The position numbers were made by a program, and so were the translations under genes. Below are positions 47,235 to 60,004 of a stretch of 64,000 nucleotides of DNA, in pieces. The notes under the pieces were generated by a model. The model was not told the DNA's origin. It worked only from the letters and a program-made list of their open reading frames with translations, and did not search any database. Within the stretch, counting starts at the first letter, position 1. The number at the start of each line of letters is the position of its first letter. The DNA lies in NCBI GenBank assembly GCA_033807695.1, contig CM066307.1, forward strand, positions 248,001-312,000, read 5' to 3'. This DNA is from Daedaleopsis sinensis. Its lineage: Eukaryota; Basidiomycota; Agaricomycetes; Polyporales; Polyporaceae.

Positions 47235-50200
47235 ATGCAAGACGACCCCGCCACCGTTCATGGTCTCCATTACTCGTCCGACTTTCTCCATGCTCTCCCT
47301 GTTCTGCGTCAGCGCCCCGAGCCTCATCAACCCATACGCGCCCTCACCGTCTCCCAGTTTGCAGATCTGCACTACGCCCACCTCACCACTCATGCCCCGG
47401 ACGGCGTCCTCTTCCCGTTCCTCCACGGCCTCGAAGGCGACAACGAGCAACAGAACGCCTTCTTCGCGTCCGCCCGCCCCAAGGGCGAAGTCCCCCGTTT
47501 CCGCGGCCTCGTCTGGGTCGCGTGCGACGAGGACGAGGACGACCTCTGCGATGTCGATGACCTCGACGAAGACGACGACGACTACTCGTCCAGCTCCTCC
47601 ATCGACTCCTTCGGTCCCACTGATCTCGACGACGACGTCCCGATGCAACTCGACCCCACCGTCGAGGGCCCCATGGTGAGCGGATGCCCTCCTCCCGACC
47701 CGCTCCAGAAGGCCCCTGTCGTGCGCGCCCCTGTCCCCGTGAACGGACACATACCCCCAGCGGCGTCGCAACACACGAAGCCGGCGTTGCTGACCTCGAG
47801 CTTCCGAGCGCGCGACCTGCTGCGCATACGGACAGACGACCACAGAAGTCTCGCGAACGTCTTTGTCGACCCGAGGATCCCGGACGGAATCAGCCTGAGG
47901 AACTTCGGCATCCAAGTGGTGAGTCCTGTCCCTCGGAGTGGCGTCGGTCGACGTTTCGGAGCAGCGCGAGTGGCACGCGTTGGGCTTAATTGTCGCGGAA
48001 GTGAGCGGAAATCGAAGCAGCGGACCCTTCACACAAACTTGGTAGCGGGGGCTTCCGGATGCATCTCGAGCTCCACTCGCCTTGAACACGGCCGCAGATC
48101 TCCCGCTTCTGCCTCTCCGCCCTGCTCGTTCCACCACGCCCGCTCGTGTCTGCAGTGTGCTCGGGCTCTGTACAAGCAATCTGTTGAAAACGTGTTCGCT
48201 CATGCTTATGCCCACAGCCAATATATGCCACTTTGTCCGACATCGTCGTCTACTCCCCGCGCGGCTTCACCCGTTCTGCTATCTCCCTCGCAGAGAAGTT
48301 TAAGCAGGCTGTGGAAATCAAGCTCCAGCAGCGTCGTGCGCATTGTCCCCATCCAGACGCGCTCGTTGAGTACAACGTCTTTGTGCTTGACGCGTCCGCG
48401 TCCGAGCTCGTGGACGTCGTTCCTCATCTTGTCGTTCGCACCGAAGACTCGCTTGCCTCAGGGGCGCACACAGATGGTACCGACGCGCACACGAACGGCG
48501 AGCCTTTCGATGATCTGTCGCGCCTCATTCGCGCGAACACGATCGACTTCGCTCAGCGCGAGAAGGACGAGATGCGCGACCTCACCCAGTCGTCCGAGAT
48601 TGTCTCTGTCATCGACCCCACCTCCGGCATCGACTCTGCCGCTCTAGACGGGTCCAACACAGCAACACATTGGGAGCCTACTGTAGGCCAGCTCTTCCTC
48701 GGAAACTCGAACGACGTACCACTACCCCCTGACCGTCGCATCCGCATTCGTTCCATGCGTCCAGAGGACGACGACGACGACGCCTTCGACTGGCGCTCGA
48801 ACGATCCTGCTCAGGGCTACGGATACGATCTCTGCATCGAGTGTCACGACTATGCACCCTTCCCCACTTCCGCGCATCTGCGAGCTGCCGAGGAGCATAT
48901 CCGTCTCCTCGAGAAGCGGTGGATCGAACGCTGCGTGTCAGACATGGATAGTGTTGATCCCAAGGACCGCCTCCCCCCTCGACCACCTCCGAATGCTACT
49001 CACGTCGTCCACTTACCATTCCCCAGTTCCCCCGCATCATCCGTCGTCACGGTCAACACCCTTCTCCCCTTCATTCAGTTCCTTGAGAGAATCATGCAAC
49101 CCGCTGACGCTGCGCTTACCTTCGAGGCTGCGAATGAGCAGCTGCACCCCCATCATGCTTCAAGTCACTTCGATTCGCCAAGTCGTCACAGTCCAAATTC
49201 TTTCATGCCCAGCTCCCTTCCACCTCCCAGCTCGTTCCCCACATCATTCTTCCCCTCATCACCGCAATCGTCTCAGTCACATTACACTCGTGTCCGCTCG
49301 ACATCCGCGACGTTCCACCCCGCTTCTTCACCATCCACCCCCGTTTCTCTCAGTCCCACGTCAACCGCACCCGTCCCTCTGCGCACTCGCCCGGCGAAGA
49401 TCTTGATCTATTCTGCGGATGGCTACACCGAGTCTTCCGTGCTCGCGCTGTGCATCCTGATGGCTACGCGCGGCATCTCGCTCCCAGAGGCATATCTCGC
49501 CCTCCAGGTCGAGAAGCGCAGAAGCTTCTTCGTGTACCAGAGCGACCTGGGCGTGCTCAGACGTGTCGAGACACGCCTCGAGAAAGACCGTGCCGCCCAG
49601 AGTCAGATCCAGACCCCTTCTCTTGGACCCGGTCAACCACAGGATAGCAACTGGAGCAGGTCGCTAGGGCACGCGAGGTCGGTCACCTTCGCAAATCCTC
49701 CTGTCCTCAATCACGATCACGATCACGATCCCGCCGACATCTCGACGGGGGTGAGTGCACCTGCTGCGGTGCACCCCCTGAGGTCACGGTCGGAATCCGA
49801 GGCGGACATGTCTGTGGCGGCGCCTCTCGCTGCGCCTGGACGCCCACGCTCGAAGACGATGCCCCCAACACAGATTCCGCCATGGCGAGACCACCAGGTG
49901 TGGTTCAACGACCACAGATTCGACGGCAGCTTCCCGAGCCGGGTTCTCCCGTTCCTGTACCTCGGCAACCTGTGAGTATCCTTGCGTCGTCTGCGTCATG
50001 TCATACGCACTTCTTGTCGTCCATGCTCACGCGATGTTCTTTTCACACCGCAGGAACCACGCATCTAACGCGTTCATGCTGCACGCGCTGGGCATTACCC
50101 ACGTCGTCTCCGTTGGGGAGTGTGCGCTCGTGCCCCCGCCACACCTCGAGCAGGCCGTCGCTGCTGACGGCACCGCCTCCCTCGCATGCGCGGCGCCCGG

Positions 50201-50908
50201 GCCCGGCGCGCACTTCGTGCCCGGGAAGGGCCCAGGCGGGCAGGGCTCGCTCTGGATCGAGGAGCGCGAGGGCCGCATCAAGGTGCTCGACATCAAGGGT
50301 GTGTGCGACGACGGAATCGACACGCTCGAGCCGCAGCTGGAGCCGATCTGCGAGTGGATCGACCGCGCCCGGGAGGAGGGCGGGAAGGTGCTCGTGCATT
50401 GCAGGGTCGGGGTGTCGCGAAGTGCGACCGTCACGGTGCGTGTTGGTGCTTTCTTTGTCCTGGCGCTCCCTTCGCTTGCTATCGCCCCTACCCCCGTTCC
50501 CCATCCTCGCTTCTCGCCCCGTTCTCCGTCCCCATGGCTTTCGCCCAGCCCCGCCTCGACTGCTGCCGGAGAAGGAATGGAGACTGACCCTCTTTGTGTT
50601 CGTAGATCGCGTACGTGATGAAGCACCTGGGGCTCCCGCTCGTCGACGCCTACCTCATCGTGCGCTCGCGCCGGCTGAGCGTGCTCATCCAGCCGAACAT
50701 GCGCCTCCTGTACAACCTCCTCGGGTGGGAGATCAAGCTCGCCCGGGAGCGCGCTGAGCGTGCGCTCCTTGGCTCCGGCTCCGCTGCGGACGCAAACGTG
50801 CGGGAGGCACAGCTGAAGCCGCGCTTGCAGTTCGAGCTCGCGCGTGCGCTCAACTGGCCGTTCCTCGCGAAGGAGGTGCATGCGCTCAACGAGAAGTACC
50901 TACACTGA
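47235..50908 (+). CDS. pps1: Pps1-like dual-specificity protein phosphatase
   Basis: Four exons, 47235-47918, 48218-49971, 50054-50435 and 50606-50908, give 1040 aa. The catalytic loop VLVHCRVGVSRSAT (Cys about 929) fits HCxxGxxRS. It is followed across the last intron by IAYVMKHLGLPLVDAYLIV, the DSP fold's post-loop helix. Upstream, KILIYSADGYTESSVLALCI resembles a degenerate phosphatase-like domain, as found in Pps1 proteins. The exon 1 product has an acidic Asp/Glu run. In yeast Pps1 is a dual-specificity phosphatase linked to S-phase control; carrying that role over is inference. Intron 1 is unusually long (299 nt). Exon 2 has long Ser/Pro-rich linkers. Confidence 0.88.
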
Positions 50909-53798
50909 GCGGCGGCGGCGACCCAAAACGAACCGTTTATTGTGCACCCCGCCGACCTTGTTCATCGTATGCGTCGCTGTCAAGGTGCCGCTCCGCTCCG
51001 CTTGCACCTCTACCTCTACCCCATCCTCGCCTTTCTCTCTTGTCGCATCGCCAGTTCGTGTCGGTCCCTCGCCGTGTTCGGATGCTCACCTGTGCCATAC
51101 ATCCTGTCTTGATCATGATCATGCATCATCCTTCGACCGCACCGCCATTGCAACCGTCGACGTCCATCAGCCGCCACCGGCTACCATCCACGCAAACCTG
51201 TACATCACGCTGTAATTATTGTGTTCGCCATACACAGTCCGCGCATCTCCTGTCTTCCTTCTCGCATCTCCATCTCCATCCCGGACCCCATTCCCCCATT
51301 CCCATGATCCGTCCACGCACGCTCGGATTCCTGTACCCTGCCATCTGCCTTCTGCCATGCACGTTCTCCGCCCCGCCTCGTCGTCTCCATCTCCCGTCTG
51401 CCATCTCATCTTCGCGCGCTCTCCCCTCATCTCGCGCTCTCGCAGCAGCTTGCAAGTGTATGTATGTACGTGATATGTATAGGACCCCCGGAGTAATGCA
51501 GCTGGACGTCTTCTTGCTCGTCTTTCCGCTCGCGTCTGTGCGTGTGCGTGGGCTCCCCTCCCCTCGGCGTCGTGGCCCGTGGCCCGATGCCTAGAGCTTC
51601 CGTCGGTAGGTTATGTACTTGGGGCTCTGTCTGGACGTTAACGTTCGCGTGTCGGGGGTACGGTGATTGCCAGATGCGTCTGGGCCGATCTATCGAGGTG
51701 CGTATCCCCTTTCCTATACAGTACATAGCTGCTAGTCTACTGCTCATAACGACGAAGTCTGGGTTGGAGTGAGGGTGAGCGAGGGTGAGGATCGGTATCG
51801 GAACCCCAGCGGACGATTCCTGACGGGGTGCCTTATCAACGTCCAGAGATTGGAGCGTGCGCGGGCATGCTCACGCTCACCTCAGGAGCCCTCAGCCCGG
51901 TAGGGATCACTAGGGGCACGATGGAAAGGTACCTTCCCGCCGGGCCAGGAACCGCGGGCGTGCGGGGGCTGAGAGGCTCTGCTTCCCTGGGAGGCCTGTA
52001 GTGGACTTCATACCGTGACATTGGTGTCAGTATCTATTTGTACTCTGCCAGCCAGGGGCCCCACCGGGTGTGTGGTGTGCGGTGTGCGGTGCGGGATCTT
52101 CACCGTCGTCGAGTACCACTACCAGTACTACGCGGACTCGTCCACCCGGCACACAGTACTAGCCTGACTCGGAGACGAGGTCGCAGAGAACTTGGCACCC
52201 GGCCGAGAAATCGTAGGAGCTGAGTAGTATAACCTGTGCATTGCAGCCGGGGATGTCACTCGAGGGAGGTTGGTAGCGATCGATCGTCGATGCCGCTGCC
52301 AGGGACCGGTATACGCAGAAGGTTAAGGTTGAACTTCAGCTTCAGCTTCTGGCCTCGCAGTGCGTGTTCTCTGATGAGAACAGCTGTCAGTACTGTCAGG
52401 TCAGACGCAGACGGTCGTGCGCTATCACGCGCGGGTCACTGGGCCTAGGGAGCCTCTCAGATCGCAGGGCAGCCATTCGCCGCTAGTATGTCACCCAAAT
52501 ACCGGGCGGCGGCAGACACTGGCATTGACTTGAAGTACTGGCAGGACTCAATTGAGCTCGCGGTGCCACCGGTGGCGGGCTAAACTGTACAGCGTGCGCT
52601 GACACGGGACGACAGCCGAGGGCGATAGCTATAGATTCGTCGCCCGACTGCCAGGTCCAGTAGTACGCCTCATTCGTCGCCGGTGGAAGAGCGGCGGATG
52701 CGACCTGTCACCCTCATAGAGAGTGTGCACGGAGCCCCGTTTCCAGTGGCACTAGCCTCGTGCACGGTCAAGGAACGAGGGCCCTCGGACCCTCTTCGCC
52801 GTTGGATGCTCGAGGAGTCTCCAGCCTGAGTGCGCCGTGGCGGTCCCTCGAGTTCCCGGTGCAGCGACTCCGAGCAGCCTGAGGAAGGCTTCGTGGTTCG
52901 ATACGAGGCGCGAGGCGCGGTATTCCGACCGCGGGCATGGGAGGTGGTGAACGACGGGGCAGTGGTTAGTATATACTTCTGTCGGGACGCAGAAGCGACG
53001 CGTGGGAAGGGCCTCGAATAGCATATGTCTTTAATAAGGTAGCCCCTTAAGCTTAGTGTTGCCGCAGGGCCCCCGCTAAACCGAGTCACACCTACACGCC
53101 CAATCGAGCGCTATATCCCCGTGGACCTCGCCCGGATTCCATCGGCGCTGTAACTCCAAGGCATCGGGAGTATACCGTGAACAGGCTATTTACACAGCTA
53201 TAGCTACTTACCAGCTGCGACATGCCAAGATCCGTTGGTGTAATGGAATGCTCGTTCATAGTACCTAACAACTCAAATTAGCCAATCGCTGGTTCGATAC
53301 GCTCGCTCGCCCTCTTTTTGCTTGAATGAACGAGCTTTTGACAGGCGTCTACCGAGCGTCTACATAGCATTATTTTTGCTCCCTCAGGCGCCGGCCACCT
53401 ATATCCCCCCGTTGTCTCGAGGAGGTCGTGACGACAGTAAACTCCTATACCGTGGGACACCTCACCCGGATTTCACAGCGTCAACATCGCCGGTGTATCT
53501 CACGCGCTCCGTACATCCGACCTCCCCACGGTACAGCCCACGATTGGGCGTGTAGCGGTTCAGCAGAAAGAGTCATCAGATGTATAAAAGAGTGCTCTAG
53601 GTACTATCAAGGTGAGAGACGAACTACCAAATATCCAACTACATTTCAGAACACAACTCAAATAACGTGCGTCAATGCTCTGTTGTGAGCCCTCGCGCAC
53701 CAGCAATATCACTCCGAGTAGGCTCAAAAGCGCCCAGTACATACCTTTGCCTCTAATTAAGCAGCCTATGAAGTTCCACGAGCAGGAGAATTGGTAGG
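50909..53798. other. Intergenic region, no gene recognised
   Basis: The first 700 bp is C/T-rich 3' flank. Further on only scattered short frames occur. Two similar motifs, GTGGACCTCGCCCGGATT near 53118 and GTGGGACACCTCACCCGGAT near 53450, are in the same orientation. They resemble the CACTA terminal sequence weakly. Confidence 0.5.
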
Positions 53799-54218
53799 GA
53801 AGACGAATGACGCAATCTCGCTCGCGGACACGCAACGGTCGCTCGCGTACTTACCTGGCGGCGTGCTCCTCCTCGTCCTGCCCAATGCAATCCCGGAGGA
53901 CATCAAGGCGGCCGCGGACGGGAAGAAGATCGTGAACGTGTATGGGATGGTGCACCCGCCGCAAAACCGGAAGATCGGCGTGGAGGTGTACAGCAGGCTG
54001 ACGGAGTGGCTCAAGAACGGCGTGATCGTGGTATGTCTGCCGTGTTCTGTCTTCTTCCTCCGCTCTGCTGGGACTCACGGTACCGGTGCGTTCCGCAGCC
54101 GAACAAGGTTGAGGTCATCCCGAACGGCCTCGCGGGCATCCCCGACGGTCTTAACAGACTAAAGGAGAACAAGGCCAGCGGAACGAAGCTCATCGCACGT
54201 CCACAGGAGACCGCGTGA
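53799..54218 (+). pseudogene. Third MDR dehydrogenase copy, only the 3' end
   Basis: Two exon remnants, about 53799-54030 and 54099-54218, encode DAISLADTQRSLAYLPGGVL, NGVIV and, after a 68-nt intron, VEVIPNGLAGIPDGLNRLKE. The final exon is 120 nt, as in the two other copies in this window. Everything upstream of the late Rossmann half is missing and the sequence before about 53799 is unrelated. This is a 5'-truncated copy. It is closest in wording to the copy at 24196-25612. Confidence 0.82.
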
Positions 54219-55330
54219 GGAGTGAGGAGTCACGCGTCACGTCGCAGAGGCAGTCGAAGTAGTCAGTGTGTGTATTTGTATTTCGGGCTACAGTCGTAGT
54301 AGTCTTAAAAATGGACTACACCAGTGCGTCCTGCAGGCTACATACATACCCGGTCGATGTTCTAGTAGAAGTCAGATCGTGCAGAAGGTGCGTACCTCTG
54401 GTGCTATGTCCCTCTGTAACATTGCACCGTGATGGAGCAGCTGGTATAGCTGGTCGTGAGTATGTGATGCAGCTTGTACGCGTGGTGCTCACTACGTTCA
54501 CCGGGAGACAATCTCCCTTCCTCTTGCATTCCCGGGGATCGTATGGGATACCCAGTACGTGTGACGTACCACGACGGTCCTCGTCCTCCCCTCGGATTTG
54601 ATTATTCCTGCGCGATCCCCGGGCCCGTGCAGTCACCTGTACTTACATGTCAGTGTGCCCATGGTGGGTGTTTTATAAAGACTCACCATACATATGCCAA
54701 ACGTATACGTTCACACCCCAGGCTTCGCATTATCAATCATTTGACTTGGCCCAGTGTCCGACACCTATGCAAATGCAAGTATGTGAGTCCCGACCCCGGA
54801 CGCCCACTGAATCTACAGGCTGCGCGACATCTTCAAACCCTCAATTCTGTATGTGAAGTGAAGACGCGATGCCGGCTCGAGTTGCTCGTAGATGAGAGAT
54901 CTGGCTGCGCGAGTGATGATGGCGGATAGGGTTGTTCCCGCTAGGACCATATACCGCACACTGGCAGAGATGCTGACCAATATTACCGGTGGACACTGGG
55001 CAACTTTGCGCAAACCCCGGTGCCGGATCTGGGCGAGGTCGGACGCAGGGACAACGTTAACGCTACCATCGCCTTGCATCCAGAGTCTAGGAGCAGCATG
55101 CAGATATGATAACAGCGACCGACATTTCCCTACACGAGTATAATGCTGCAACGCGACATCCAATAATTCCTAGGATAAATCTGGGCCCAGCTCCAAGCTT
55201 CAAAAATCGTTAGTGCTTTGTCCCTAATCAATGTCCGTCATACATCGTAACATTGACAGATATGGCTATAACGTACTATGTAAGTCCTGTTCAAGTTGAG
55301 AAATGACCTGCCGCTGTTGGCCGGGCTCCC
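54219..55330. other. Intergenic region, no gene recognised
   Basis: Short unrelated frames only. It forms the shared 3' flank of the dehydrogenase fragment and the chitinase, which converge here. Confidence 0.5.
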
Positions 55331-57914
55331 TCATGCACCGTCGTAGAGCCAAGGTGCAAAGCGACGCGCCGGTTGAATGCTAGCAGACTCCGTCTGAGTG
55401 GTTGCAGTCTCCGTGTCGGACGAGCTTGCGGACGTGCCCGTGGTTCCTGCACTCGAAGACGTGGTGTCCGTAAGGGTCGACGACGATGTCTCCGTGCTAG
55501 ACGGTGCAGAATCGGTACCCGAAGACGCGGTCTTCGTGCTAGTAGACGGAGCGCTCGCTGTAAGAGTTGCGGATGCCGTCTCCGAGCTGACAGATCCGGA
55601 CGTGTTCGCGCTAGTGCCGCTTGCGGACGCCATCTCCGAGCTTGATGTGGAGTTGACCATAGTACATTCTCCGACTTCCTCCCAGGCCTCCGCGAACGCT
55701 GCGATCATGTAGGAATGAGTATCGGCTAGTTATTGACGAAGGAGCAAGCGGCGGGACGTACTATCAGGCTCATTGCTCGACACCCACAGCTTGGCCCGGT
55801 ACAGTTTGCCCCTGGATGTGAGACACAGTCTGTCAGCTGCACGTACGGGTATCACGAAGGTCACGGATGACGGGATGCGTACTTGTACTGTACCATATCG
55901 CATCTGTTGTACTGAAGTGCAAAGTAACATTTTAGCAAGGAGATCACTAGGATTACTAGGCTACCCACTCACCATGTCGCTCTTCTTCCACTCTGGCACT
56001 CCGGAGCAGTCAGCGGCTCCTCCAGAGCTCACTGTGGGCGTGGAACAATCCCCGGCAGACGGGCTCGTAGCGGTCGAGCTGGGGGCAGATGTGGAGTCTG
56101 ATATGGTATTGGTACTAGCCAACGTCGCGGTGTCTGTCGGGTAGACGGTGGAGTCCGGCTCCGTGGCAGAGCTAGTCTGGGGAGGTATAGACTTGCTGCT
56201 ATAGCGCGGAGTGCAACGGGACTGCGTCGCAGTGGCGGTAGCCGTCGACCCATCTGTCTCCGTCGCGGCCGAGGTGGTCCCAGAAGGTGGAAGCACGGCG
56301 GACATCGACGACGACGACGGTTCGCCAGCTCCTGAGCTGGGCGTGGCGGAGGCGTCAGCCGAGGAGGAGGAAGGAGTGGCGCTGGAGACAGTGCTCGAGT
56401 CTGCGGGAATAGAGCTGGACGAGCTCGCGGGGCCTCCTCCCCCTCCCTTGATGAGTGCCTTCTTGATCTTCTGGTCGAAGTTGTCGTTCTCTGTATCCGT
56501 AGATAAGGCGCTCGCGTGAGTACAGGACGTAGAGCAGGATGTTTCGTGAGTCGTATAGGACATACGCACGTTTTGCCTCGTAGGCGTCCCAGAGCATCAC
56601 CCCACCGAAGGAAGTGTAGTTGCTCTGTGTCTGTTGGACGATGGTGGCGAGCGCGTCGGCGTCAACGCCGTATTTCCCTGCTGCCGGAGAAGCAGGCGCG
56701 CCGATATATATCTTGAGGTCCTTGTTCATGGAGGTATCTCCAGTCGCCCAGTTATGCCTTGTATATTTAGCGAACGTCCAAGTGTGTGTGTGGGTAGCTC
56801 ACCATACGTCATAGTTGAACAGCTTAGGATACTGCTGGAGGCCGCAAACCTGAATGTTGTTGTCTGTATGCATGCACGTCTGTCAGCTGCAGTGTCCCTA
56901 CGTTATACTGCGAGCTCGCTCACAGAACTGGACGTAAACAGCATCGAAGTGGGCGGCGTTGAGCACGCTAAGCATCGAGGTTAACAAGTCATTTCTAGAC
57001 GAAGGTCGATCGTTTGTACATACGCTTCCTGGTAGGCGTCGGGGAACGGGCACTGTGGCGCCGCGGTGATGTAGTACTTGCGCCCGTCTGTTTTCGAGTA
57101 GTCTAGGATCTTGTTCACAAACGGGACGAAGTTCTCTGAGGTACCGCTTTCGAGGTCCAAGTCGATCCTGCCCCAAGCACGAGTGAGAGTCAGCGTGACC
57201 TGTTCATGTAGAACAGTTTCGTTTGAACGCACCCGTCGAGTACTGCATCACCAAAAGGGCGGAACGAGCCCTTACCAGCGAGGAAGGTGTCGTGGATGGC
57301 ATCGGCGAACTGCTCCGCTTGCTGGGCATCCTGCAAGGTGATACCCCCTGTCGCGCCGCCGATAGAAATGGTGACGATCTTTCCATTCTTCTGACAAGCG
57401 TCGATGGCGCTGGCTAGAACCTGGCACGACGTGTCGATTGTAGTGTCGCAATTCTAAGAATGATGACAGCATCAGGGCTGAGGTAACATCGCACCAACAG
57501 GCACATCCACAAGCTTACCCCAGAGAGATTGTATGATATCTTCTTCCCGTCAAAACTGACGACAAATGCAAGTGGAACGGTGTCGATGTAGTCTCCCTGC
57601 GGTGGCGATTAGTTGTCCGCCACGCAAAAAGGCTACGTAGAGATAGCGCACGTTGCAGATGTCCATGAGCTCGGGACCAGTCCCTTGTCCCCAGTACCTA
57701 ATTATTCATGAGATGCACAGTCTCAGACTGCAATAGTATAGTTCTTACACAGCCAACTGCAACGGGGGATGAGTCATGAGCGGACGCGTCATTCATGAAT
57801 GCATGAAGGAGCATGGGCACTCACGTTATCAGACCTCGACATGTCGAAAGCGGTTACCTGGACCGCGAGATATACCAAAGCATAAAGAGCGTTGTGAATG
57901 AGACGTGAAGTCAT
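55331..57914 (-). CDS. GH18 chitinase with Ser/Thr linkers and CBM5/12-like module
   Basis: Thirteen exons join in frame into 614 aa: complement(55331-55698, 55762-55811, 55883-55911, 55973-56490, 56570-56757, 56803-56863, 56924-56967, 57024-57167, 57233-57453, 57519-57596, 57652-57697, 57749-57756, 57825-57914). A hydrophobic N-terminus (LIHNALYALVYLAVQVTAF) suggests secretion. DNLAVYWGQ, ISIGGATGG and DGIDLDLE (acid catalyst Glu about 154) identify a class III, plant/fungal-type GH18 endochitinase. After a long Ser/Thr-rich linker, residues about 452-504 (VPEWKKSDM, GKLYRAKLWVSSNEPD, AEAWEEVGEC) resemble a chitin-binding CBM5/12. A Ser/Thr-rich tail follows. Exon 2 is only 8 nt. Likely roles are cell-wall remodelling or chitin digestion. 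Confidence 0.88.
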
Positions 57915-59006
57915 GACTGAAAGAGAGTGTGATAGAGAGTAATAGAGAAGCGGCCCAGTGGGAAAACAGTAAGTTGCTTTTGAGCTGGAGCGATGAGGAT
58001 CTTTTATAAGGGCCTGTCATTCACCCAACGCAGTGAGTGCTGTAGTATGGAGCAGCCAGTGTAGCATACAGAAACGTTGTATTCACACCTCGCAAACAAT
58101 AGACACAATACGAGATCCAGGCCCAGCCCGAGGACGCCGGGTTAGAGTGTGCTCAAGTTTGCGATGCCGTGACGTTGGGTGTGATATGTCGTCTACTTCT
58201 AGCCTAACGTAACAGTAATCGCCACGGATTGCAACCATAAAGAACAACTGGCCTTAAAATTCCAGTTGTCTGGTAGTATCAGACACTTAGGAGAGGCCGG
58301 GCAACCTCGAATGATGACACTAGAGCACGCTGACATGATACTTCGAACTCGGTGGTTGAGTACTGAGTACGGAGTGAACACTGCAACTGCATACAACTCA
58401 CTGTGGCACCTATTACACAATCCCCAACCACTCAATGATTACCAAAGGTACAGGCTTTCTTCTCGTTTCCAGGAGTGGGGTTGCGCAGGATGGAGTTTGT
58501 CAATCGATGTCGTCTGTACGTGAGTTCAGACTTTCGTATAGTGATTTGGAGTGATGAACATACCATATGTGTAGCACGACTAGAAGCAGTGCGGCTCTCT
58601 ACGGTCAGCTTGCGGTCACGGCGTGTTTAGTAGATATCCTCCTCGATCGACGGACAGTTGGCAAGTTGGTTGGAGTCGCGAGCAACCCGGGTTATCCGCC
58701 ACAAAACAAACAAGTACAGCGCGGCTTCGGGCGTCAACATGCCTCGAAATAGGGTTCCGAATCCTAATACCTATGCCATCCCGCCAGTGATCCACCCAAA
58801 AGTCCGCGACTTTCCGATCGGCGTCACAATCCACAAACGATACTGACGCATGTTGTCGCAAACCTGACATAGCCGGAGCCTCGTTCACCGACCGGTATCC
58901 GCGACGGCAAGACTATATAACATGGCAGGACAGCGACCCAACCTGCTCACGCACACCCCAACTCGCAACACTCACCACAGCGTTCAAAATCCTAGATCTT
59001 GCAACG
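57915..59006. other. Intergenic region between divergent chitinase and SDR genes
   Basis: No coding signal is seen. A short TATATAAC stretch at 58914-58921 lies about 90 bp before the SDR start and may be its TATA box. Confidence 0.5.
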
Positions 59007-59890
59007 ATGTCTCTGCCTCTCTCTGGAAAGGTCGCAATTGTCACCGGGTCGTCTCGCTCAATCGGCGCGGCGATCGCTACACGACTCGCCTCGCAGGGCG
59101 CGAACGTGGTGATCAACTACGTCGCCAACGCCGGCGCAGCGCAGGGCGTCGCGGACTCCATCAACGCGAAGGGCGCAGGCAAGGCCGTCGTCATCCAGGC
59201 GGACGTCTCGCGGCTGCCAGACATCAAGCGCCTGGTCGCGGAGACACTCCGCCAGCTCGGCCAGATCGACATATTGGTGCTCAACGCAAGCATCATGGAG
59301 ATGGAGACGCTCCCGCAGATCACCGAAGACGGTTTCGACCGCCACTTTAACGCGAACGTGAAGGGCCCGCTGTTCCTCGTCCAGGAGGTTGCCCCTCACC
59401 TGAAGCAAGGTCAGTACATCTACGGCTGGTTGCACGCGATGGCTGACTTGACCTTGCATTCGGATGCCGGCGCCACAGGGAGCAGGGTCATCTTCTTCTC
59501 CACCTCGCTCGTGACCGCGTCCGCCGTCACCCCCAATTACCTCCTCTACGTGTCGACGAAGGGCGCGACCGAGCAGCTCTCCCGCATACTCGCCAAGGAC
59601 CTCGGCCAGAAAGGGATCACCGTCAACACGGTCGCCCCCGGCCCCATCGACACCGACTTGTTCCGGAAGGACAAGACGGAGCAGCTCATCGGGTTCATCG
59701 CCGGGACGCATCCGCAGAAACGGCTGGGGCAGCCGGACGAGGTCAGCTCCGTCGTCGCCTTCTTGGTCAGCGAGGAGGCGAGCTGGGTCAACGGCCAGAC
59801 GTTGAGGGTTAACGGGGTACGTCGCTTCTATCCGCTCTGCGATGAGCTGTCCAATTGACTGCTCCTGCTGTGTAGGGCTTCGTCGTATGA
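59007..59890 (+). CDS. Short-chain dehydrogenase/reductase (SDR)
   Basis: Exons 59007-59409, 59479-59816 and 59876-59890 give 251 aa. The cofactor motif TGSSRSIG (residues 13-20), the LVLNAS motif, a candidate catalytic Ser at about 142-144 and YVSTK (Tyr158, Lys162) are all present and correctly spaced. It is a classical SDR, often annotated as 3-oxoacyl-ACP-reductase-like. The first intron is 69 nt, a multiple of three, and is open, so an unspliced reading would wrongly add 23 residues. The last exon codes only GFVV plus stop. The substrate is not predictable. Confidence 0.9.
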
Positions 59891-60004
59891 ACAGGCTGTG
59901 TTCGACTCGTGGTATACTAGTTCCTATAACGCCACGTTAGTTAGATACCGTTAACAATATTTCGCACTTCAAGCTTCAGGCTTCAGGCCTAGGGCAAATA
60001 CCTT

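Noticed and set aside
47181..48221. 346-codon minus-strand frame opposite the phosphatase exon 1
   Set aside because: Its Val/Glu/Gly-rich composition mirrors the sense codons and no motif is present.
53115..53475. Two CACTA-end-like motifs near 53118 and 53450
   Set aside because: They are in direct orientation and only partly similar, so they do not form a terminal inverted pair; no element can be defined.
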